DNA from: Sphingomonas pituitosa NBRC 102491
GTDB taxonomy: Bacteria > Pseudomonadota > Alphaproteobacteria > Sphingomonadales > Sphingomonadaceae
DNA: 64,000 bases
Reading direction: 5' to 3'
Assembly (NCBI RefSeq): GCF_001598435.1
Contig: NZ_BCYY01000008.1
Location: 62,001-126,000, forward strand
A program made the translations under genes and the position numbers. The number at the start of each line of letters is the position of its first letter. Within the stretch, counting starts at the first letter, position 1. Below, piece by piece: positions 10,896 through 20,466 of this stretch. The notes under the pieces are model-generated. The model was not told where the DNA came from and searched no databases. It saw only the letters and a list, made by a program, of their open reading frames with translations.

Positions 10896-11069
10896 TTAGC
10901 GGTTCCGGTCTTCCGCGTCTTGCGCGTCGTAATTGCGGCGGGTCGCTGCCTCCGTTTCATCGAGCTGCCGCTTCGAGGTGCGGTTGCGCGCGATGGCCCA
11001 GATCAGCGCCGCGGCAAGAACGATCGGGCCAATGATCACCATCAGCCCCTGCATGCTCGACAAGTCCAT
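10896..11069 (-). CDS. Small single-pass membrane protein (57 aa)
   Basis: A 57-residue protein beginning MDLSSMQGLM with one transmembrane helix at about 9-27 (LMVIIGPIVLAAALIWAIA), then a positively charged region and an acidic, polar tail with ERRNYD-like character. The ATG at 11069 follows GGGAGAGATGCC, a good ribosome site. It sits 48 bp upstream of gyrB on the same strand, so it may share its transcript. I do not recognise a named family. The topology suggests a short N-terminus outside and a cytoplasmic tail. Confidence 0.75.
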   Translation of the reverse strand: MDLSSMQGLMVIIGPIVLAAALIWAIARNRTSKRQLDETEAATRRNYDAQDAEDRNR

Positions 11070-11147
11070 GGCATCTCTCCCGTTTTGCCTGGTTCAACGA
11101 AGCCGGTGCCCCTTTCGATCCGCGCCCGCGCCCCCATATCGCGGCCC

Positions 11148-12143
11148 ATGGCGCTCGGCAGCTGGCTCACCCCCGATCCTAGCGGGATCTACCTTCCGGA
11201 TGCGGATGCGTGGATCGACCCGTCCAAGCCGGTCGCGCGGGCAATCATCACGCACGGCCATGCCGATCATGCGCGCGGCGGCCATGGCGAGGTGTGGGCG
11301 ACACCGGGCACGCTGGCGATCATGGCCGCGCGCTACGGCCCGCAGAACGGCCACCCGGTCGGCTATGGCGAAAGCATCACGCTCGGCCCGATCGAGGTGG
11401 GCTTCGTCCCCGCCGGCCATGTGCTGGGCTCCGCGCAGGTGGTGCTCGACCATGCCGGCGAGCGGATCGTCGTGTCGGGTGATTACAAGCGCCGGCCGGA
11501 TCCGACCTGCACGCCCTTCCAGCCGGTGCCGTGCGACGTGTTCATCACCGAGGCGACCTTCGGGCTGCCGGTGTTCCGCCACCCCGAGACGACCGACGAG
11601 ATCGACAAGCTGCTCGCCGCCCTGCGTGCCGAGCCCGAGCGCTGCGTGCTGGTTGGCGCCTATGCGCTCGGCAAGGCCCAGCGCGTGATCACCGAACTGC
11701 GCGCGATGGGGTTCGACGACCCGATCTATATCCACGGCGCGCTGCAGGCGCTGTGCGACCTCTATGCCCAGCATGGCGTGGAGTTGGGCGAACTTCGCCC
11801 TGCCACCGGCGTGCCCAAGAAGGAACTGGAAGGGCGGATCATCCTCTGCCCGCCCGGCGCGCTCAACGATCGCTGGTCGCGGCGACTGCCCGACCCGATC
11901 ACCGCGATGGCGAGCGGCTGGATGCGGGTCCGCCAGCGCGCCCGCCAGCGCAACGTCGAGCTGCCGCTGATCCTCTCCGACCACGCCGATTGGGACGAAC
12001 TGACCCGCACCATCGAGGAACTGGCCCCGCGCGAAGTGTGGGTGACACATGGCCGCGAGGATGCGCTGGTACATTGGTGCAGGCTCCGGCAGATACGCGC
12101 CCGTGCGCTCGATCTTTCGGGGTTCGAGGACGAAGACGATTGA
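11148..12143 (+). CDS. Ligase-associated DNA exonuclease (metallo-beta-lactamase fold)
   Basis: A 331-residue metallo-beta-lactamase/beta-CASP-type protein. The metal motif THGHADHARGG covers residues 35-45, followed by a second metal histidine in PAGHVLGSAQV, the aspartate of VVSGDYKRRPDP and a late SDHADW. This matches the DNA exonuclease that usually sits in a four-gene repair cluster with an ATP-dependent ligase, an Lhr-type helicase and a phosphoesterase. Here it stands alone; an ATP-dependent ligase lies at 22183-23760. The start at 11148 (MALGSWL) fits the family; the very long upstream reading is the antisense shadow of gyrB. Confidence 0.9.
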   Translation: MALGSWLTPDPSGIYLPDADAWIDPSKPVARAIITHGHADHARGGHGEVWATPGTLAIMAARYGPQNGHPVGYGESITLGPIEVGFVPAGHVLGSAQVVLDHAGERIVVSGDYKRRPDPTCTPFQPVPCDVFITEATFGLPVFRHPETTDEIDKLLAALRAEPERCVLVGAYALGKAQRVITELRAMGFDDPIYIHGALQALCDLYAQHGVELGELRPATGVPKKELEGRIILCPPGALNDRWSRRLPDPITAMASGWMRVRQRARQRNVELPLILSDHADWDELTRTIEELAPREVWVTHGREDALVHWCRLRQIRARALDLSGFEDEDD

Positions 12144-12156
12144 GGGAGGTTTGACG

Positions 12157-12762
12157 ATGGCGAACGGCAAGACCTGGGCCTGGATAGGCGGCCTGCTGGG
12201 CGGTGCGGCGATCGCCGGAGCGGCGACCTATTATGCGTTCGAAAAGGCGAGCGAGCAGCCGCCCTTCACGCTGGTGGAAAGGGACGGCGCCTTCGAGATC
12301 CGCGACTATCCCGAGCTGGTGGTGGCGGAAACGCGTGCGATCGGCACCCGCGAGGCGGCGCTGAATGCGGGCTTCGGCCGCCTCGCCGATTATATCTTCG
12401 CCAAGCGGCGCGGCGACAATGGCGGCAGCGGCGGCGAGAGGATTTCGATGACCGCCCCGGTGCTGAGCGCCAGGCAGGACGCCAGCTGGCGGACGCAGTT
12501 CGTGATGCCGGCGAAGTTCACCCTGGCGACGCTGCCCAAGCCTTCGGACAATGTCGATCTCACCACCCGCCCGGCGCGGCGCGTCGCGGTGCTGCGCTTC
12601 GCGGGCTCGCCCGACGACGCGGCGCTGGCCCAGCGTGAGGCCGAGCTGCGCGATTGGCTGGCGGCACGCGGGATCAACGGCGGCGCAGTGGAATATGCCT
12701 TCTACAACTCGCCCTTCATCCCCGGCCCCTTGCGCCGCAACGAAGTGCTGATCGCGTTGTAA
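12157..12762 (+). CDS. SOUL-family haem-binding-like protein with N-terminal membrane anchor
   Basis: A 201-residue protein. Residues about 7-27 are hydrophobic (AWIGGLLGGAAIAGAATYY) and could be an anchor or uncleaved signal. The rest matches the SOUL/HBP family: FEIRDYPELVVAET, ISMTAPVL, and the C-terminal YNSPFIPGPLRRNEVLI. Eukaryotic relatives bind haem or related hydrophobic ligands; whether this one does is unknown. The ATG at 12157 follows GGGAGG and lies 13 bp after the exonuclease stop, so the two genes are probably one transcript although functionally unrelated. Confidence 0.88.
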   Translation: MANGKTWAWIGGLLGGAAIAGAATYYAFEKASEQPPFTLVERDGAFEIRDYPELVVAETRAIGTREAALNAGFGRLADYIFAKRRGDNGGSGGERISMTAPVLSARQDASWRTQFVMPAKFTLATLPKPSDNVDLTTRPARRVAVLRFAGSPDDAALAQREAELRDWLAARGINGGAVEYAFYNSPFIPGPLRRNEVLIAL

Positions 12763-12799
12763 TTGCGGAGATGTGGCGGCTCCCGCCATCTCTGCCATC

Positions 12800-12895
12800 C
12801 GTCATCCCGGCGAAAGCCGGGATCCATTCGCCTCTCGCTCGCAGCAGGACCCGGTCCGGAGGCCCCAATGGATCCCGGCTTTCGCCGGGATGACG
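12800..12895. repeat. Dispersed palindromic repeat (GTCATCCCGGCGAAAGCCGG type)
   Basis: Two arms face each other: GTCATCCCGGCGAAAGCCGG followed by GATCCA at 12801-12826, and the exact complement ending at about 12894, with a 40-bp spacer. Each arm also contains its own short hairpin (CCCGGCgaaaGCCGGG). This type of element is common in intergenic regions of many alphaproteobacteria. It lies between the SOUL gene and a secreted-protein gene, both on the plus strand, and could stabilise or terminate the upstream message. Confidence 0.85.
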
Positions 12896-12963
12896 ATCGA
12901 TGGGTGGGCGCTCGCAAACCTTCTGCCGCGATCTTGCCGCGGACCTCTACTAACGGAATCCCC

Positions 12964-13431
12964 ATGAAGATTCGCCCCATCCTCGCCGCCGCCGCGGCCT
13001 TTGGTTCCTTCCTCGCAGCACCGGCCGCGCAGGCCCAGGCGCGCGATCCCTTCGGCGAGTGCCTGCGCGCACGCACCAGCCGCGCCGATCGTGACGTGCT
13101 GGTACGCTGGGTATTCACCGCCGTCGCCCAGAGCGCCGCGGTGCGCGACATGGTGAAGGTGGACGAAGGCCGCCGCGTCCAGGCCAGCCAGCAGGCCGGC
13201 CAGCTGATCACCCGCCTCGTCACCCGCGACTGCCGCGTGGAAGCGATGGACCGCATGAAGCGCGACCCCGGCGCACTGCAGAACAGCTTTACCGCGCTCG
13301 GCCGTGTCGCGCTGATGGACCTGGCGCAGGATCCCAACGTCGTCGGCACGCTGGCGGGCGTGCTGCAGTACACCGACATGGGCAGCATCACGATGATGCT
13401 GATGGAAGGCGGCCTGCGCCCGGGGGGCTAA
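12964..13431 (+). CDS. Hypothetical secreted protein (155 aa)
   Basis: A 155-residue protein with a clear Sec signal peptide (MKIRPILAAAAAFGSFLAAP, cleavage near AQAQA). The mature part is helical with two cysteines (GECLRAR and TRDCRVE) that could form a disulphide. It contains no domain I recognise. It stands alone after the dispersed palindrome and is convergent with the endonuclease-family gene, the two stops being only 7 bp apart. A periplasmic location is inferred from the signal peptide. Confidence 0.75.
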   Translation: MKIRPILAAAAAFGSFLAAPAAQAQARDPFGECLRARTSRADRDVLVRWVFTAVAQSAAVRDMVKVDEGRRVQASQQAGQLITRLVTRDCRVEAMDRMKRDPGALQNSFTALGRVALMDLAQDPNVVGTLAGVLQYTDMGSITMMLMEGGLRPGG

Positions 13432-13438
13432 GCCCGGC

Positions 13439-14280
13439 TCAGCGCCCGAACCGCACCCGCGCCACCACCGGATAATGGTCGCTCGGGTACACCTCGCCCC
13501 GATGGGTATCGATCGTCGCGACCCGCTCGACGGTCACGCCGCGCGTCAGGATCCAGTCGATGCGGCGGTCGCCCTTGCCGGTGAAGCCGTGGAAGGTGAC
13601 GTCCGGCCCCTGTCGCGGCGCGCCGCCCAGCCATGCATCGGCCAGCGCCCTGGTCAGCACCGCATGGGCGGGCTTGTCGGCGGTGGTGTTGAAATCGCCG
13701 GTGACGATCACCGGCAGGTCCTTCGGCCCCGCGGCGATGCGATCGGCCAGCAGCTGGGCGCCGCGGGTGCGGGCGTCGTCATCCTGGTCGCGATACGGGA
13801 AATGGGTGTTGTAGAAGCGGAAGCGGCGGCCCTCGCGCGTCTCGAACGTGGCCCAGTTCACCATGCGCGGCAGCGGATGGCCCCAGGTGATGCTGCCCGG
13901 CACTTCGGGCGTGTCCGACAGCCAGAACTGTCCCTGCTCGACAATCTTCAGCCGGTCGCGCCGGTAGAAGATGCCCATGTGCTCGTCCTTGTGGCCGCCA
14001 TAGCGATCGGTACCGAACCAGCTATACTGCGGCAGCGCCTTCACCACGTCGTCGCCCTGCCGCTGGAACAGCTCCTGCGTGCCGATCAGGTCGGGGTCCG
14101 CCGCGCGGATCGTCGTGAAGGTGAGGTCGCGGCGCTTTTCCCACAGGTTCGCGCCGTCGCCGTCGCTCGGCATGCGGATGTTGAGGCTCATCACCGTGAG
14201 CGCGGGCGCGCCCTGCGCCAGTGCCGGCGCGCACGCCAGCATCGCGGCCAGCGCCGCCACCACACCCCAGATCCGTTTCA

Positions 14281-14281
<1 letters not shown>
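13439..14281 (-). CDS. Secreted endonuclease/exonuclease/phosphatase-family protein
   Basis: A 280-residue EEP-fold protein with a signal peptide (MKRIWGVVAALAAMLACAPALA). Fold motifs are present: MSLNIRM, the metal glutamate in GTQELF, NTHFP, VTGDFNTT, RIDWIL and the final SDHYPVVA. Substrates in this fold range from DNA and phospholipids to inositol phosphates, and this sequence alone does not choose. The ATG at 14281 overlaps the rpoN stop (TGATG), so translation is probably coupled. In many proteobacteria rpoN is followed by hpf and ptsN; here this gene takes that place. Export implies a periplasmic or extracellular role. Confidence 0.9.
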
Positions 14282-15801
<1,520 letters not shown>

Positions 15802-15806
15802 GGCAT

Positions 15807-16589
15807 TTAGAGCGAGAAGCTCTCGCCGAGATAAAGGCGGCGGACATTCTCGTCGCGCACCAGATCGTCGGGCGAGCCGGCGAACAGCACCCGGCCGTCA
15901 TAGATGATATAGCCGCGATCGACGATTTCGAGCGTCTCGCGGACATTGTGGTCGGTGATCAGCACGCCGATGCCGCGCTGCTTGAGCTGCTTCACCAGGT
16001 CGCGGATGTCGCTGATCGAGATCGGGTCGATGCCGGCGAACGGCTCGTCGAGCAGGATGATCGTCGGGTTGGCTGCCAGCGCGCGGGCGATTTCGGCCCG
16101 CCGCCGCTCGCCGCCCGACAGCGCCATCGCCGCCGAGTTGCGCAGCCGGGTGAGGCCGAATTCGTCGAGCAGCTCGTCGAGCCGCGCCTGGCGCGCATCG
16201 CGATCGGGCTCGGCGAGTTCCAGCACCGCGGAGATGTTCTTTTCGACGCTGAGGCCGCGAAAGATCGAGGTCTCCTGCGGCAGATAGCCCAGCCCCAGGA
16301 TCGCGCGGCGATACATCGGCAGGCGGGTGATATCCTCGCCGTCGAGCATGATGCGGCCGCTGTCGGGCTTCACCAGGCCCATCACCGAATAGAAGCAGGT
16401 GGTCTTGCCCGCGCCGTTCGGCCCGAGCAGGCCGATCACCTCGCCACGACCGACCGAGACCGACACGTCGGTCAGCACGGTGCGCTTGTCGTACGACTTG
16501 GCGATCGAGACGACCGCGAGGCCGCGATCGGGCAGCGGCACGGGATCCGGGGCGGAGCTTTCGGGGGCGGCGATGGCGACGTCGGTCAT
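15807..16589 (-). CDS. lptB: LPS export ABC transporter ATP-binding protein LptB
   Basis: A 260-residue ABC ATPase that powers lipopolysaccharide extraction from the inner membrane with LptF, LptG and LptC. Walker A is GPNGAGKT, the Q-loop region is LPQETSIFRGLSVEKN, the signature LSGGERRR, Walker B IILLDEPFAGIDP and the switch histidine LITDHNVRETLE. The GLSVEKN and DITRLPM segments are LptB-like. An N-terminal extension of about 25 residues before the first strand is longer than in E. coli. The ATG at 16589 has AGGAG upstream. It sits between lptA and rpoN. Confidence 0.97.
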   Translation of the reverse strand: MTDVAIAAPESSAPDPVPLPDRGLAVVSIAKSYDKRTVLTDVSVSVGRGEVIGLLGPNGAGKTTCFYSVMGLVKPDSGRIMLDGEDITRLPMYRRAILGLGYLPQETSIFRGLSVEKNISAVLELAEPDRDARQARLDELLDEFGLTRLRNSAAMALSGGERRRAEIARALAANPTIILLDEPFAGIDPISISDIRDLVKQLKQRGIGVLITDHNVRETLEIVDRGYIIYDGRVLFAGSPDDLVRDENVRRLYLGESFSL

Positions 16590-16714
16590 GACGGCTCCTG
16601 CTAGGTAAACGCTGGTCTGGTCCCCGCCCGCTGCGTGGCCGCTTGGCAAGGTTCCTGCATGATAACGCGCGCGAAGAAAAGGCTTTGCACGGCGTACCGT
16701 GGCAATGCCCCGGC

Positions 16715-17257
16715 CTATTGCTTCGACGCGTCGCGGTTGGGCACGGAGAAGCGGCCGGTCACGCGACCGCCCGAATTCTGCGTCGTCGGGCCGGCCGGTG
16801 CGCCGCCGAAGGTGGCGCGGCTGGTATCGAGGTTGATCGTCAGCCGCGGCCCCGCTGCGTTGGCGACATTCGATCCTGCCTGCTGCAGCGTGACGTTGCC
16901 GATCATCGTGATGATCCGCCGATCGACGTCGTACACCGCATAGCTGGACCGCGCGGTCTGGTTCGGCCGCGTCACCGTCACGCCGCCGGTCGCGTCGAGC
17001 CGCGAGGCCTGGGGCGAGCCGTTGAGCGCGCTGCCGCTGTACGCAACCGTCACGCGCGCAGCGCGCAGCGTCATGTCCGACTGCTTGATGACGACCCCGC
17101 CGCTCAGGATCGCGCGGTTGGCCTTGTCGTCGAGCTGGATGTTGCGGGCGTCGAAATCGATCGGGGCGTTCGAATCGTGCCGGGCCTGCGCCGCGGCAGG
17201 AACGGCGGCGAGCAGCAGCGGCAGGCCGAGGGCGAACGGAGCGAGAGCGCGGGTCAT
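16715..17257 (-). CDS. lptA: Periplasmic LPS transport protein LptA
   Basis: A 180-residue OstA/LptA-family protein with a signal peptide (MTRALAPFALGLPLLLAAVP). The mature part shows the repeated beta-strand pattern of the Lpt bridge: IDFDARNIQL, AILSGGVVIKQSDMTLRAARV, DATGGVTVTR and ITMIGNVTLQQAGSNV. LptA forms the periplasmic filament that carries LPS from LptC to LptDE. Its ATG overlaps the lptC stop (TGATG), indicating coupled translation. A 125-bp gap separates it from lptB, longer than other gaps in the run. Confidence 0.93.
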   Translation of the reverse strand: MTRALAPFALGLPLLLAAVPAAAQARHDSNAPIDFDARNIQLDDKANRAILSGGVVIKQSDMTLRAARVTVAYSGSALNGSPQASRLDATGGVTVTRPNQTARSSYAVYDVDRRIITMIGNVTLQQAGSNVANAAGPRLTINLDTSRATFGGAPAGPTTQNSGGRVTGRFSVPNRDASKQ

Positions 17258-17901
17258 CAGGGCCTCCTTGCCGGCTTCGGCGTCATCCGCAAGTGCGCAT
17301 TGCCTTCTAGCGAGATCAGCCTTTTGTCGAGATCGGCCCGCAGGCGATCGGCACGGAAGGTGCCGGTGGGCGTGTTGCCGGTCACCGCGCCGCCGCTTTC
17401 CAGCTGCCGCGTCTTCAGGTCGAGCGTCGCGTCATGGGTGTTGAGCAGATAGCCGTCGCTCGTCTGGAAGCGAATCGGGCCGTCGATCATCATCTGATCG
17501 GTGTTGAGGTTGTAGCGCCCGTGATTCGCCACCAGCGTGGCCGGGCCGTCGGTCAGGCTCAGCCGGGCGTTGAGCTCGTTGAGCTGCACCACCGGCTCGG
17601 CCGAGCTCTTCTGCACGGCGGAACCCGCGTGCAGCTCGAACTGTCGGCCCTTGGCATCCTCGCCGCGATAATCCGCCGCGACGATCTTCAACCGCTCGGG
17701 CGACATCGCCACCTTGTTCTTGTCGAGCACGAAGCTGACGTCGCCGCCCATGAACAAGGGCGCGCTGACCAGGAACGCGGCCAGCGCGCCGATCAGGATC
17801 GGCAACAGTACCAGCGCCACGCGCACGGCGCGGTCGTGGTTGCTCCCGGGATGGGCCCAGGCGCGGCGCTGCGAGCGCAATCGGGCGGCGATCTCAGACA
17901 T
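17257..17901 (-). CDS. lptC: LPS export periplasmic protein LptC
   Basis: A 214-residue protein with one N-terminal transmembrane helix (residues about 29-50, VALVLLPILIGALAAFLVSA) and a periplasmic beta-jellyroll of the LptC family. LptC receives LPS from LptB2FG and passes it to LptA. The start at 17901 (MSEIAARLRSQRRAWAHPG) gives the expected length; the longer open frame upstream runs through the rnd gene. Its stop overlaps the lptA start and it lies 53 bp after rnd. Confidence 0.92.
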   Translation of the reverse strand: MSEIAARLRSQRRAWAHPGSNHDRAVRVALVLLPILIGALAAFLVSAPLFMGGDVSFVLDKNKVAMSPERLKIVAADYRGEDAKGRQFELHAGSAVQKSSAEPVVQLNELNARLSLTDGPATLVANHGRYNLNTDQMMIDGPIRFQTSDGYLLNTHDATLDLKTRQLESGGAVTGNTPTGTFRADRLRADLDKRLISLEGNAHLRMTPKPARRP

Positions 17902-17954
17902 GGGCTTCCTTGTGGGAAGCCGAAACGGCCGAGACAACCACTCGATCCGCGCAA

Positions 17955-18575
17955 TCACGCATGGGCAAAGATATCCACCTCGGGCCAGCCGGCGATGTCG
18001 AGCTCGGCGCGCCAGGGCAGGAAGTCGAAACAGGCCTGCGCCATTTCCACGCGGCCCTCGCGCTCGAGCCGCTTGTCGAGCTCGACCTTCATCGCGTGGA
18101 GGAAGCGCACATCCGAAGCGGCATAGTCGCGCTGCGCGTCGGAAAGATCGGGGCCGCCCCAGTCGGACGATTGCTGCTGCTTGGAGATTTCGGCACCGAC
18201 CAGCTCGCGCGCCAGGTCCTTCAGGCCGTGGCGGTCGGTATAGGTGCGCACCAGCCGCGAGGCAATCTTGGTGCAGTAGACCGGGCCGGCGGTCACGCCG
18301 AGATAGAAGCGAATCGCCGCGAGATCGAATCGGGCGAAATGATAGAGCTTCAGTCGCTCCGGATCGGCCAGGACGGCGCGGAGATTCGGCGCGGCATAAT
18401 TGGACTGCGGGCCGAAGCGCACGAGATGCTCGTCGCCCGAGCCGTCCGACAGCTGAACCAGGCACAGCCGGTCGCGCGGGGTGATCAGGCCCATCGTCTC
18501 GGTATCGACAGCGATGGAGGCGCCGGGCGCGAACACGCCTTCGGGCAGGTCTTCTTCGTGGAAATGGACGGTCAT
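17955..18575 (-). CDS. rnd: Ribonuclease D-family 3'-5' exonuclease
   Basis: A 206-residue DEDDy exonuclease. The first acidic pair is D24/E26 (VDTETMG); LYHFARFDLAAI supplies the next aspartate; and SDAQRDYAASDVRFL carries the Y and final D. It is much shorter than E. coli RNase D (about 375 residues) because it has only the catalytic domain without HRDC domains, as is usual for this alphaproteobacterial group. It probably trims tRNA or other RNA 3' ends. It heads the lptC-lptA-lptB-rpoN run, an arrangement conserved in related genomes but without an obvious functional link. Confidence 0.92.
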   Translation of the reverse strand: MTVHFHEEDLPEGVFAPGASIAVDTETMGLITPRDRLCLVQLSDGSGDEHLVRFGPQSNYAAPNLRAVLADPERLKLYHFARFDLAAIRFYLGVTAGPVYCTKIASRLVRTYTDRHGLKDLARELVGAEISKQQQSSDWGGPDLSDAQRDYAASDVRFLHAMKVELDKRLEREGRVEMAQACFDFLPWRAELDIAGWPEVDIFAHA

Positions 18576-18918
18576 CGCGTCCGCGTAGCGGGGTTGGCGC
18601 CGCACCTCAATGCTTTGCCGCGTCTGCACGGCTTTGCAATGGTCGATTCGGGCTGCCAGGGCAGATCTTCACGCGTCGACTTGGATCCAGCCGACGTGGG
18701 AATCGGTCGGCTCGTCGCCGGCTTGGGCCGAGACCGTGTCGCAACGGACACTTTCCTGCCGCAAAGCGGCCATGCGCGCGATTTTCGTTCGCGCACCCGA
18801 TTTTTTTGGGGTATGACATGCACTGTGGCACTACGTTAGTGCCGTAAGACCTGCGTTTTTCGTCCGGCGCTCGGTTTTGATTGGTAGTTTGAGGGCGAAC
18901 CGGGAAGACGAACAGGGC
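18576..18918. other. Divergent 343-bp gap between rnd and the cold-shock gene
   Basis: This gap holds the promoter regions of rnd (minus) and the cold-shock-domain gene (plus). The half nearer the cold-shock gene contains a T-rich run (18801-18807) and a perfect small hairpin at 18827-18843, then an untranslated leader. I see no gene in it; open frames across it have no ribosome site or family similarity. Confidence 0.6.
18827..18843 (+). promoter_or_regulatory. Perfect hairpin in the cold-shock gene upstream region
   Basis: GGCACTA and TAGTGCC pair perfectly around a CGT loop. It lies about 75 bp before the cold-shock ATG, just after a T-run. It could be an operator or, if transcribed, part of a structured 5' leader of the kind that controls cspA translation. 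Function is inferred from position only. Confidence 0.4.
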
Positions 18919-19734
18919 ATGAGTTTCGATAGAGGACGTCGCGGTGAACGCGGTGGGCGCGGCAGGGACAAGCGCGATGGTTTCGGCGACGATAACTTCG
19001 GCGGCGGCAGCAGCTTCGGCGGCGGTGGCTTCGAAGATCGTGGCGGCTTCGGTGGCGGCAATCGTGGCGGCTTCGGCGGCGGCGGTGGCGGCGGCTTCCG
19101 CAGCGGCGGCGGCTTCGGCGGCGGTGGTGGCGGCTTCGGCGGCGGCGGCGGCGGCGGTGGTTTCCGCGGCGGCGGCGGCGGTGGCATGCCCCCCCAGGTC
19201 ATCGGCGAAGGCACCGGCGTCGTAAAGTTCTTCAACGCGCAGAAGGGCTTCGGCTTCATCGTTCGCGATGACGGCGGCGAGGATGTGTTCGTGCACATCT
19301 CGGCGGTCGAGCAGGCGGGCCTGACCGCGCTGGCGGAAGGCCAGCCGCTCGGCTTCACGCTCGTCGATCGTGGCGGCCGCATCTCTGCGACCACGCTGAA
19401 GATCGACGGCGAGCCGATGGCCGTCACCGAGCGCGCACCGCGCGACGATGCACAGGGTGGTGGCGGCTTCGGCGGCGACCGCGGTGCACCGCGTGGCGGC
19501 CCGCAGCGCCAGCTGACCGGCGAGAAGGCGACCGGCACGGTCAAGTTCTTCAACGCGATGAAGGGCTTCGGCTTCATCCAGCGCGATGACGGACAGCCCG
19601 ATGCGTTCGTGCACATCTCGGCCGTCGAGCGCGCCGGCATGCCGACGCTCAACGAAGGCGACCGGCTCGAGTTCGAGCTGGAGGTCGATCGTCGCGGCAA
19701 GTACGCGGCGGTGAACCTTTCGCCGCAGCAGTAA
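18919..19734 (+). CDS. Double cold-shock-domain protein with Gly/Phe-rich N-terminus
   Basis: A 271-residue protein with three parts. Residues 1-90 are an arginine- then glycine-rich, low-complexity region with FGGG and RGG repeats. Residues about 97-165 and 203-270 are two cold-shock domains, each with the RNP1-like motif KGFGFI and an RNP2-like VFVHIS or AFVHIS. A 35-residue linker joins them. Two-domain Csp proteins are common in alphaproteobacteria, but a 90-residue RGG/FGGG head is unusual and recalls RNA-binding, condensate-forming tails of eukaryotic proteins. A terminator follows at 19763. It should bind single-stranded RNA or DNA; the N-terminal role is inference. Confidence 0.93.
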   Translation: MSFDRGRRGERGGRGRDKRDGFGDDNFGGGSSFGGGGFEDRGGFGGGNRGGFGGGGGGGFRSGGGFGGGGGGFGGGGGGGGFRGGGGGGMPPQVIGEGTGVVKFFNAQKGFGFIVRDDGGEDVFVHISAVEQAGLTALAEGQPLGFTLVDRGGRISATTLKIDGEPMAVTERAPRDDAQGGGGFGGDRGAPRGGPQRQLTGEKATGTVKFFNAMKGFGFIQRDDGQPDAFVHISAVERAGMPTLNEGDRLEFELEVDRRGKYAAVNLSPQQ

Positions 19735-19762
19735 CCCGCACGGGATACTGACGGATCGAAGA

Positions 19763-19789
19763 GGCCGGGCGGCGACGCCCGGCCTTTTT
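19763..19789 (+). terminator. Rho-independent terminator after the cold-shock gene
   Basis: An 8-bp GC stem (GGCCGGGC pairing with GCCCGGCC) with a 6-base loop is followed directly by five T residues, 28 bp after the stop codon. Confidence 0.9.
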
Positions 19790-19821
19790 GTTTGCGGGAA
19801 GCAGTTGCTGGAGAGAAGCAC

Positions 19822-20466
19822 GTGCAGATTGCGGTTCTGACCTTCGACGGGTTCAACGAGCTCGACAGCTTCGTCGCGGCCGCGATCCTCAATCGGATGC
19901 GGGCCCAGGGCTGGGCCGCGCATATCACTTCCCCCAGCGAGGAAGTGACATCGCTCAACGGCGTGACGATCCGCCGCCAGCGCCCGCTTGCCTTCGCAGG
20001 CGAGGCCGATGCGGTGATCATCGGCAGCGGCAGCAAGACGCGCGAGATTGCCGCCGATGCGGCGCTGCTGGCGCAGATCCGGCTCGATCCGGAGCGCCAG
20101 CTGATCGGCGCGCAATGTTCGGGCACCTTGCTGCTGGCGAGGCTCGGCCTGATCGGCACCCTCCCCGCCTGCACCGATCTCACCACCAAGCCCTGGGTGA
20201 TCGATGCCGGCGTCGCGGTGATCGACGCGCCGTTCGTCGCGCACGGCAATGTCGCGACTGCCGGGGGATGCATGGCCTCGCAATATCTCGCTGCCTGGAT
20301 GCTCGCGCGCGGCGGATCGCTGGCGGCGGCGGCGGAAGCGCTCCACTATGTCGCCCCCGTCGGCGAGAAGGACGCCTACGTCGCCCGCATCCTCGACATC
20401 GTCACGCCATTTCTGCCCGCTGCGGCGAACGCAGGCGACGCAGCGGGCCGCTTCGCCAACGCCTAG
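19822..20466 (+). CDS. DJ-1/PfpI-family protein
   Basis: A 214-residue DJ-1/ThiJ/PfpI-fold protein starting with GTG at 19822 after a GGAGAGAAG site. The nucleophile-elbow cysteine is C99 in IGAQCSGTLLLA. The beginning QIAVLTFDGFNELDSF is typical of the isocyanide-hydratase and AraC-N-terminal branch of the fold rather than of glyoxalase-type DJ-1. No helix-turn-helix domain follows, so it is not a regulator. Substrate is not known. Its last four bases overlap the end of the convergent sensor kinase gene. Confidence 0.87.
   Translation: MQIAVLTFDGFNELDSFVAAAILNRMRAQGWAAHITSPSEEVTSLNGVTIRRQRPLAFAGEADAVIIGSGSKTREIAADAALLAQIRLDPERQLIGAQCSGTLLLARLGLIGTLPACTDLTTKPWVIDAGVAVIDAPFVAHGNVATAGGCMASQYLAAWMLARGGSLAAAAEALHYVAPVGEKDAYVARILDIVTPFLPAAANAGDAAGRFANA

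Noticed and set aside
18980..19190. Tandem DNA repeat or CRISPR-like array in the GGCGGC-rich stretch
   Set aside because: The repeats are codons for Gly/Phe in an open frame, have no unique spacers and vary in unit length.
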